From Flavobacteriales bacterium (lineage in GTDB: Bacteria > Bacteroidota > Bacteroidia > Flavobacteriales_D > Sanyastnellaceae), in the NCBI GenBank assembly GCA_029245065.1, contig JAQWQB010000060.1, positions 1 through 64,000 of the forward strand: a DNA stretch of 64,000 nt, written 5' to 3'. The notes beneath the pieces are model-generated. The model had not been told where the DNA came from and did not search any database. It saw only the letters and a program-made list of their open reading frames with translations. The translations under genes were made by a program, and so were the position numbers. This document shows positions 58,095-64,000 of this stretch, in pieces. Every line of letters starts with the position of its first letter. Position 1 is the first letter of the stretch.

Positions 58095-58880
58095 TTAAGC
58101 TTTTTCTCCAGTGTAAATGGTAGCAATTCCCCCAGTAAGCGCTTTACGTTTAACGTTTGTGTAACCGCAAGATGTCATTATTGCTAAGAAATCATCGCCT
58201 TGTGGAAATGCTTGAACCGATTCGGGTAAGTAGGTGTACGCACGGTTATCTTTCGAAACCAATTTCCCAACCAATGGCAAAATTACCTTGAAATAGAACC
58301 AATACATTTGTTTGAAAGGAAACGAAGCTGGCTTCGAAAATTCTAGAATGAATCCTGTTCCTCCTGGTTTCAACACACGCAACATATCTGTGAGTCCCTT
58401 TTCGAGATTTTCGAAATTACGAACGCCAAAAGCTGCAGTGTAAGCATCAAAGTAATTATCGTCAAAAGGAAGATTTTCGCTGTCTCCGTATTTCAGTTGA
58501 ATGACATCTGTCATTCCCTTTTTTTTGATCTTTTCACGGCCAACGTCAAGCATACCATTTGAAATGTCAACACCGATAATCTCTTTTGCGTTAACTCCCA
58601 TTCTTGCAGCTTCAATGGCAAAGTCACCAGTACCCGTTGCTACGTCCATGACGCGCTCTGGATTGAGCTTCTTCAACATTTTGATGGCTTTCTTTCGCCA
58701 ACGAATGTCAATGCCAAAAGAAAGCAAGTGATTCAATTGGTCGTATGAATGTGCAATGTTGTCAAACATTTCAGCGACTTGCTCCTTCTTCGCTCTGTCT
58801 TCTGCCGCTTCGTATGGTGTTACTTTAGTTCCCACAATGGTTGTTTTTTGCTTCGAATCGTAAAATGCATAGTTAGTCAT
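58095..58880 (-). CDS. menG: Demethylmenaquinone methyltransferase (UbiE/MenG)
   Basis: 261 residues. A SAM-dependent methyltransferase for the last step of menaquinone synthesis. UbiE signatures: VAEMFDNIAHSYDQLNHLLS (in part), WRKKAIKMLKKLNPERVMDV, the SAM loop VATGTGDFAIEAARMG, EIIGVDISNGMLDVGREK, and AFGVRNFENLEKGLTDMLRV. A Bacteroidota organism with menaquinone as main quinone fits. Start at 58880 with the preceding sequence CTTTTGTAAA just before the ATG, a weak -7-like box. Followed after 3 bases by aroA; upstream is trkH with a 70-base gap. Confidence 0.94.
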   Translation of the reverse strand: MTNYAFYDSKQKTTIVGTKVTPYEAAEDRAKKEQVAEMFDNIAHSYDQLNHLLSFGIDIRWRKKAIKMLKKLNPERVMDVATGTGDFAIEAARMGVNAKEIIGVDISNGMLDVGREKIKKKGMTDVIQLKYGDSENLPFDDNYFDAYTAAFGVRNFENLEKGLTDMLRVLKPGGTGFILEFSKPASFPFKQMYWFYFKVILPLVGKLVSKDNRAYTYLPESVQAFPQGDDFLAIMTSCGYTNVKRKALTGGIATIYTGEKA

Positions 58881-58950
58881 TTTACAAAAGCGTTTCTAAC
58901 ATAAATAGGTTGTATCCCTTTTTGTTCCCGACGAATTGCAGAATTGGTGC

Positions 58951-60777
58951 TTAGCCAACCATGGTGTGCCCATCAGGATACTTGTAGTTTTTCGAAATAA
59001 TCTTCACGCCAACTGCGAAAGCCACCGTTAACGTACCAACTCGACCAATGAACATGCTGACAATAATAATCAACTTGCCAAGAGGGGATAGGAGTGCAGT
59101 TATACCCGTTGATAGACCTACCGTGCCAAGTGCTGAAACTTCTTCAAAAGCTAAGTCCAACAGGTCCCTTCCTTCCATTGCAAGGATTTCTGATTCCGTG
59201 ATGGAAAGAAAGAAAACACCCAAGACATCAAAGACGATGAAAAAGAGGAGAACAGAGTAGGCTCTGGACTTCAAAATTGGCGTGATGGTTCTTTTGAATA
59301 ACTCGGTGTTCGGTGCCCCTTTGATGGTGGCAAGGACGTCAGCAGCTACAATGGCAAAAGTACTGGTCTTGATCCCTCCGCCTGTAGAGCTAGAGCTTGA
59401 ACCGATGAACATGAGTACAAGCAGCATAAATAATCCTGGAACGCCTATGGCACCAATGTCAACTGAGTTGAACCCACTTGTTCTGGTAACACTTTGAAAG
59501 AATGAAGTAGTTATTTTACCAAATTGGTCCATTCCAGCCAAGGTGTTGTTGTACTCCAACAAATAGTAACCAATGGCGCCTACTAAAACCAGTGCAAGCG
59601 AGAAGTATAGTGCTATTTTCGTCATGAAACGAATGCGTTTCCATGGCGCCCTCATCCGCTCACGAAGAGCACGGTAATCGAACAAATCGAACAATGCTAC
59701 CATCCCCAGCGCCCCGAAGAAGACAAGAATGGTCACCGTCCAATGCACAAAGTAATTGTCGCGTATTGCTTCATTGTACAGCCCGTCTGAAAACAGCGAA
59801 ATTCCAGCATTGTTGAATGCCGAAACAGCATGGAAAATAGAACTGAATACTTTTTCGCCATTGTTCACGAAAGGCACTCTTTCGTCCCACAAAAAATACA
59901 TGACAAGCCCACCTAAAAGCTCCATTCCTGTACTCCAAATGACCACCTTTCGAAGCATGCTTTTGGCACTGACGAAAGTGTCTTTGTTCACGAAGTCCTC
60001 AATAACATCGTGTTGTTTTACTTGCAAGCCGAATCGTGCAGCGAGCATTAAGAAGGAACCAAAAGCAATGATGTTCAGCCCTCCTAATTTGATGAGCCCT
60101 AATAAAACAACGTGCCCTTTGAAGGTGAAGAAGGTAGAAGTGTCTTCAACCATTAGCCCTGTCACACACGTAGCACTTGTGGAGGTGAAAAGTGCGTCTA
60201 GAAAGTTCATTCCATTCCCCGGTGTGGTCATTTCTGGGAGCATGAGCAAGCCCGTTCCTCCAAATATGATGAGGGCGAAAGAAGCGATGAAAATCAACGC
60301 GGGGTTCAACTTGAAACGGGGGAAAACGCTTCCTCCTTTGCCGATGCCAATGATGACTGCAATCAGAAAATAAACCTGTACGAATAAGGTACTTAGGTCG
60401 GCAAACCCTCTAATGCCTGCAGATTCCGAAATTCGCTCTAGCAGCAATGTGTCAAACAGGTTGTATGAAATCCCTTCTATGGTCAGCAGAAACATCAAGA
60501 TCCCTTCGAACCAAGTTCGTTTAAGAAAATCGATGGGATTAAAATCATAGATAAACCGAACGAGGTAATGAATGACGTAAAAAAGAAAACTCAGTTTAAT
60601 GACGAAAAGCAATTGTTCACTTCGTTCTTCGCTGTTGGCATAGCCGTAATAGACAACCAGCGTTGCAATGGCTACAAGTGAAACAATGACATTTAGAATT
60701 TTACCCGTACCAAGTACGATGTCTTTGTTTCCGTAAAGAAATAGATTGGCTCGTTCTCGAAAGCGCTGCCAACTCAT
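58951..60777 (-). CDS. TrkH/KtrB-family potassium transporter subunit
   Basis: 608 residues, longer than typical TrkH (about 480) because of an N-terminal extension of ~150 residues with several membrane helices (KILNVIVSLVAIATLVVYYG; FVIKLSFLFYVIHYLVRFI). The four pore-loop repeats are visible: FTSTSATCVTGLMVED (selectivity loop), HAVSAFNNAGISLFSD, SVTRTSGFNSVDIG with SSSSSTGGGIKTSTFA, and EVSALGTVGLSTGI. TrkH/KtrB moves K+ (often with H+ or Na+) and normally needs a TrkA/KtrA gating protein, which is not adjacent. Its start overlaps the stop of the kinase gene rfaE1 by 4 bases. Confidence 0.92.
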   Translation of the reverse strand: MSWQRFRERANLFLYGNKDIVLGTGKILNVIVSLVAIATLVVYYGYANSEERSEQLLFVIKLSFLFYVIHYLVRFIYDFNPIDFLKRTWFEGILMFLLTIEGISYNLFDTLLLERISESAGIRGFADLSTLFVQVYFLIAVIIGIGKGGSVFPRFKLNPALIFIASFALIIFGGTGLLMLPEMTTPGNGMNFLDALFTSTSATCVTGLMVEDTSTFFTFKGHVVLLGLIKLGGLNIIAFGSFLMLAARFGLQVKQHDVIEDFVNKDTFVSAKSMLRKVVIWSTGMELLGGLVMYFLWDERVPFVNNGEKVFSSIFHAVSAFNNAGISLFSDGLYNEAIRDNYFVHWTVTILVFFGALGMVALFDLFDYRALRERMRAPWKRIRFMTKIALYFSLALVLVGAIGYYLLEYNNTLAGMDQFGKITTSFFQSVTRTSGFNSVDIGAIGVPGLFMLLVLMFIGSSSSSTGGGIKTSTFAIVAADVLATIKGAPNTELFKRTITPILKSRAYSVLLFFIVFDVLGVFFLSITESEILAMEGRDLLDLAFEEVSALGTVGLSTGITALLSPLGKLIIIVSMFIGRVGTLTVAFAVGVKIISKNYKYPDGHTMVG

Positions 60778-61793
60778 TTGGTAAGTAGTTTTTTGGCTTC
60801 AGCGAGAAGTAGGCTTTTATCGATTGGAACAACACCAACCTTTTCACAGACCAATCCGCCTGCTAGGTTGGCAAGCGCCGCAATGGTTTGAACGCTGCAA
60901 TTTTCTGACAACGCTAGTGATGCCACACTGATGACCGTATCTCCGGCACCTGAAACATCAAGGATTTCTCTTGCGTGTGCCGGGATCAGGGTAACGTCGT
61001 CGCCTTTTTTAATGAGTACACCTCTTTCAGAAAGCGTGACCAATGAAATCTCGTTGTTCAAGGCAGTTTCCATAGTGCTGACAGCGTGCAAAATTCCAGC
61101 ATCATCTGATTTTTCAACCTCTACTTTGACCCCTTCAACTAACTCCTTGAAATTTGGTTTGAAGAGCGTTACTCCCTTGTAATCAAAGTAGTGCTCTTTC
61201 TTAGGGTCTACAGTTGTTGGAATGCCTTTTTCTGTAGCAACCTTGGTGATTTCTTCAATCACACGTTGGGTAAGCACACCTTTGTTGTAGTCTTCGAAGA
61301 TGATGACATCAATGTCGTTGGTTGCGATGGTGTTCAGGCAAGATTGGATAAATCCTTGCTCTTCTAGCTGATTTAGTTCTTTGGTAGTTTCTTCGTCTAC
61401 CCTCAACAAATGATGACCACCACTAATTATGCGTGTTTTAACAGTTGTTACGCGATCGGTACTTTTATAAATACCTTCTGATGTGAACCCTCTTTTCTCT
61501 AACAATTCATCGAAAAGCAAGCCTTTTTCATCTTGTCCGACTACTGCGCAAATAATTGGAATTGCCCCCATAGTCATGACGTTCAGAGCTACGTTAGCGG
61601 CTCCTCCCAATCGGTTTTCGCGCTCGTCTATCTGAACAACAGGTACGGGAGCTTCAGGAGATATTCGATCTACTTTTCCCCAATAGTAGGCGTCAATCAT
61701 CACATCTCCGATAACAAGTACTTTCTTGCCGTTGAAGCGCTCAAACAATGCTTCAAATTCAGTTGGTGACGTATCTGGCGTAAAACCCTTCAT
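60774..61793 (-). CDS. rfaE1: D-glycero-beta-D-manno-heptose-7-phosphate kinase (HldE/RfaE kinase domain)
   Basis: 339 residues, only the PfkB-family kinase domain of HldE; the cytidylyltransferase half is absent. Motifs: KKVLVIGDVMIDAYYWGKVD, RISPEAPVPVVQI, NRLGGAANVALNVMTMGA, DYNKGVLT, the catalytic SGAGDTVISVASLALS, and a late DPKKEHYFDYKGVTLFKPNF segment typical of RfaE. It phosphorylates heptose-7-phosphate at C1 for LPS-core heptose synthesis. Its ATG overlaps the stop of the aminotransferase gene by 1 base (TAATG) and its stop overlaps the trkH start by 4 bases, so the three genes form an operon. A ribokinase-like role is less likely. Confidence 0.9.
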   Translation of the reverse strand: MKGFTPDTSPTEFEALFERFNGKKVLVIGDVMIDAYYWGKVDRISPEAPVPVVQIDERENRLGGAANVALNVMTMGAIPIICAVVGQDEKGLLFDELLEKRGFTSEGIYKSTDRVTTVKTRIISGGHHLLRVDEETTKELNQLEEQGFIQSCLNTIATNDIDVIIFEDYNKGVLTQRVIEEITKVATEKGIPTTVDPKKEHYFDYKGVTLFKPNFKELVEGVKVEVEKSDDAGILHAVSTMETALNNEISLVTLSERGVLIKKGDDVTLIPAHAREILDVSGAGDTVISVASLALSENCSVQTIAALANLAGGLVCEKVGVVPIDKSLLLAEAKKLLTK

Positions 61794-62986
61794 TATACTA
61801 ATTCATCTAGTGCACGCTTGATGCGAACAAGTGCTTTTTTCAATTCATCTTCGCTCGCTGCGTATGAAATTCTGAAACAATTTGGATCTCCAAAAGCTTC
61901 ACCAGTTACCAACGCTACATGCTCTTTTTCCAGCAGGTAGTTGCATAGTTCAGAAGCGTTGTTCACGGTGGTTGTCCCATCAGACTTACCGAAGAAAGAG
62001 GAAGCATCGGGGAAAATGTAAAACGCACCGGTTGGTACATTTACTTTTAATCCGTCAATAGCTCTGAGTCCTGCAATCATCATGTCTCTCCGCGCAAGGA
62101 ACGCTTGTTTCATGTCGTGGGTAACTGCTGGATCTGCTTCAACAGCAGCTTTTGCCGCCATTTGAGAAATGCCACAAGGTGCACTCGTGAATTGACCTTG
62201 GATTTTCGAACAAGCTTTCGCAATCCATAAAGGAGCGCCAATGTATCCAAGTCGCCATCCTGTCATGGCAAACCCTTTCGAAACGCCATTTACAGTAATT
62301 GTACGGTCGTACATACCATCTATGGTTCCAAGGCTTGCATGTGCATCTGTGAAATTAATGAGTTCGTAGATTTCGTCTGATACAACCAGGACGTTTTCAT
62401 GTTGCCTTAGCACTGCTGCTAAGCTCTCCAACTCTGATTGTGTGTAAACAGATCCACTTGGATTGCAAGGAGAGCTGTAAATCATCAAACGTGTTTTAGG
62501 TGTTATAGCTGCTTCTAGTTGGGAAGCTGTCAACTTGAAATCGTCTTCAATTCGGGTGGTAATTGAAACGGGAATACCTCCAGCCACTTTGACAACCTCG
62601 CTGTAGCTTACCCAATAAGGAGCTGGAAGAATTACTTCATCTCCAGGATTCACAAGACTCAATACGACATTGGCAATAGATTGCTTCGCCCCAGTAGAAA
62701 GAACAATTTGATCTGCTGAATAATCCAGGTTATTATCGCGCTTAAACTTATTCGATATCGCTTCACGAACTTCCGCGTAACCATTTACTGGCGGGTAGTG
62801 CGAGTAGTTTTCATCAATTGCTTTTTTGGCAGCGTCTTTGACAAAGTCAGGCGTGTTGAAATCGGGTTCTCCCAGACTCAATGAAATAACATCAAGTCCT
62901 TTTGCTTTAAGCTCACGGCTAATTCTAGCCATTGCTAAGGTTGCTGATTCAGAAAGCCTGGAAAGCAAGTCAGATGTTTCTTGCAT
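61793..62986 (-). CDS. PLP-dependent aspartate/aromatic aminotransferase (class I)
   Basis: 397 residues, normal size for a fold-type I aminotransferase of the aspartate aminotransferase Ib group. Motifs: ISLSLGEPDFNTPDFVKDAA, YPPVNGYAEVREAISNKF, STGAKQSIANV, PAPYWVSYSEV, YSSPCNPSG, SDEIYELINF, and the PLP-lysine motif VNGVSKGFAMTGWRLGY, with an arginine near the end in CFRISYAASEDELK. Exact substrate (aspartate, or aromatic or other acids) is uncertain. First gene of the operon with rfaE1 and trkH; a TAGATTTG promoter box lies 36 bases upstream. Confidence 0.92.
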   Translation of the reverse strand: MQETSDLLSRLSESATLAMARISRELKAKGLDVISLSLGEPDFNTPDFVKDAAKKAIDENYSHYPPVNGYAEVREAISNKFKRDNNLDYSADQIVLSTGAKQSIANVVLSLVNPGDEVILPAPYWVSYSEVVKVAGGIPVSITTRIEDDFKLTASQLEAAITPKTRLMIYSSPCNPSGSVYTQSELESLAAVLRQHENVLVVSDEIYELINFTDAHASLGTIDGMYDRTITVNGVSKGFAMTGWRLGYIGAPLWIAKACSKIQGQFTSAPCGISQMAAKAAVEADPAVTHDMKQAFLARRDMMIAGLRAIDGLKVNVPTGAFYIFPDASSFFGKSDGTTTVNNASELCNYLLEKEHVALVTGEAFGDPNCFRISYAASEDELKKALVRIKRALDELV

Positions 62987-63022
62987 GAGATGGGTTGTGT
63001 TTATGGTTACTGTTTATGAATA

Positions 63023-63030
63023 CAAATCTA
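63023..63030 (-). promoter_or_regulatory. -7 promoter box TAGATTTG of the aminotransferase/rfaE1/trkH operon
   Basis: Perfect TAnnTTTG on the minus strand, 36 bases before the ATG at 62986, in the 66-base gap after the symporter stop. No TTG at ideal spacing is seen. Confidence 0.45.
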
Positions 63031-63052
63031 AGAATTCAATTGGTGCTTTTTG

Positions 63053-64000
63053 CTATCGATCCAGAACTTCAGAACTATTTCTTGCTTCCCGGAAAACAGG
63101 CAAAGAAGCGAGCCACAGCAATACAAATGTTAACACGGAATTGAAGACAATGTGAAGGGCTCCAAAAACAAAACCGTCGAACCAATCTTCGCTATTGGAG
63201 ACCATCAGGTAAGTAACCAGCGGGGCTGCAACGGCAATAATTGGAAAAGCTACAGGGTGTGTGTTCTTGTTGGTTAAAAGACCGAAAGCAAACAAGCCAA
63301 TTAGCGGTCCATAGGTGAAGCCGGCTAAAAAGATGAGTTGGCCAATTGCGGTTAAATCAAGTGTGTAGTGTAGTACGATGATTACAAAGAACAGCACCAC
63401 AGACATGGCCACGTGTGCTTGTTTTCTCAATTTGATTTGCTTGGCTTTTTCTCTCTTTTCGATGTCTAGGAAATCAACACAAACACTTGTGGTAAGTGAG
63501 GTGAGCGCGCTATCAGCGCTCGAGTAGGCAGCGGCAATAAGGCCCAATAAAAAGAATACGCTCATGGCGGTAGACAGATTGGAGCGAAGCGCTACTTCAG
63601 GGAAGAGCAAGTCAGTGCGTTTTGGGACATCAATTCCAAATTTCGCAGCATAGAGGTAAAGGAGCACACCCAACGCCAGAAAAAGAAGGTTTACCACGAG
63701 CAAGACCGCTGAAAAACTCATCATGTTTAATTGGGCTTGCTTGATGTTTTTGCACGCTAAATTCTTTTGCATCATGTCCTGATCCATTCCCGTCATCCCA
63801 ATGGTGATAAACATTCCCCCAAGGAAATGCTTGATGAAATGATTTCCAGTGGTAGAGAATTCGTCTAGAAAAAACCATTTGCTCATGCCGCTATCTACAA
63901 TGGTTGAAACCAATGAACCATCCGCAATTTGAAGGGCGTCTGTAATAAGGTATAGCGCCATCCCGAGTGCAATTAGCATGAAAAGTGTTTGCAGGGTATC
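63053..64000 (-). CDS. Sodium:solute symporter (SSS family), C-terminal part, cut by window edge
   Basis: The frame is open to the right edge (the preceding residues read DTLQTLF before the internal methionine at 63979), so this is the C-terminal ~315 residues of a larger SSS protein. At least seven membrane helices are visible, with the typical FFLLGLIAAAYSSADSALTSL signature (SSADSALTSL), FVIIVLHYTLDLTAIGQLIF and GFTYGPLIGLFAFGLLTNK. SSS proteins import sugars, amino acids or vitamins with Na+. Substrate cannot be told. The stop lies 66 bases upstream of the aminotransferase start. Confidence 0.88.
   Translation of the reverse strand, partial: DTLQTLFMLIALGMALYLITDALQIADGSLVSTIVDSGMSKWFFLDEFSTTGNHFIKHFLGGMFITIGMTGMDQDMMQKNLACKNIKQAQLNMMSFSAVLLVVNLLFLALGVLLYLYAAKFGIDVPKRTDLLFPEVALRSNLSTAMSVFFLLGLIAAAYSSADSALTSLTTSVCVDFLDIEKREKAKQIKLRKQAHVAMSVVLFFVIIVLHYTLDLTAIGQLIFLAGFTYGPLIGLFAFGLLTNKNTHPVAFPIIAVAAPLVTYLMVSNSEDWFDGFVFGALHIVFNSVLTFVLLWLASLPVFREARNSSEVLDR

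Noticed and set aside
1-64000. CRISPR arrays, prophage, integrase or defence islands
   Set aside because: No direct-repeat/spacer arrays, integrases, transposases, restriction genes or phage structural genes are seen on either strand.

Overview
This 64 kb window is chromosomal DNA of a Bacteroidota bacterium, most likely a marine-type Flavobacteriales (Cryomorphaceae-like) species. The lineage call rests on several signals: type IX secretion sorting domains of both kinds (type A at the end of the fasciclin protein, type B/gliding-motility C-terminal domain at 53.7-54.7 kb); a TonB-dependent receptor with a carboxypeptidase-D-like N-terminal domain; DUF4476, DUF2279 and DUF5916 proteins; BshC; menaquinone methyltransferase; and promoters of the Bacteroidota type (TTG about 20-22 bases upstream of TAnnTTTG). 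Nearly everything is ordinary, densely packed housekeeping and envelope coding sequence. I saw no tRNA or rRNA genes, no CRISPR array, no prophage and no intact insertion sequence.

Layout. 1-7.4 kb (minus): serine biosynthesis (serC then serA, cut by the window edge), a DUF4476 protein, a Wzx-type flippase, a bestrophin channel, and a coiled-coil/zapA/rny operon. 7.5-13.9 kb: M23 peptidase, a DUF5916 outer-membrane protein, an exported endonuclease/exonuclease/phosphatase (EEP) lipoprotein, and PPK2. 14-19.4 kb (plus): a decayed glutamate-synthase tail, a membrane zinc peptidase, a run of small envelope/stress-like genes including one broken by two in-frame stops, a HerA-like ATPase and a cytosolic EEP paralogue. 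19.3-26.6 kb: a DUF2279 protein, two tandem hybrid histidine kinases, and a tightly coupled CoA-binding/GNAT/mltG operon. 26.7-32.4 kb (plus): an exopolysaccharide operon (OPX lipoprotein, BY-kinase, RmlC, WecA-like transferase, lytic transglycosylase). 32.4-34.8 kb (minus): CoA-transferase and photolyase behind an unusual hairpin leader. 35.2-40.9 kb: two large secreted repeat proteins flanking a TIGR01777 epimerase. 40.9-45.2 kb (minus): ABC exporter and TonB receptor. 45.3-51 kb: a MORN-like protein, an orphan solute-binding lipoprotein, an AraC/pirin/nitroreductase cluster and a divergent ACMSD-type amidohydrolase. 51-56.8 kb (plus): ECF sigma/anti-sigma/outer-membrane trio, a type-B T9SS cargo, bshC and a HAD phosphatase. 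56.8-64 kb (minus): aroA, menG, TrkH, a heptose-phosphate kinase, an aminotransferase and a sodium:solute symporter cut by the right edge.

Most striking points: (i) a recurring leaderless promoter architecture in which the -7 box ends only 4-5 bases before the ATG; (ii) a DUF937-like gene interrupted by two single-base nonsense changes 30 bases apart with an otherwise perfect frame; (iii) a terminator-like hairpin just upstream of the photolyase start, preceded by another hairpin, two tiny ORFs and a duplicated motif, suggesting an attenuator or a small RNA; (iv) perfect palindromes upstream of serC and between the divergent DUF5916 and EEP genes; (v) convergent genes that abut or overlap with no room for terminators, three of them sharing a TTAA as both stop codons. 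I found no clear candidate for a wholly new defence or mobile system; the photolyase leader and the small envelope-gene cassette are the best candidates for something undescribed.
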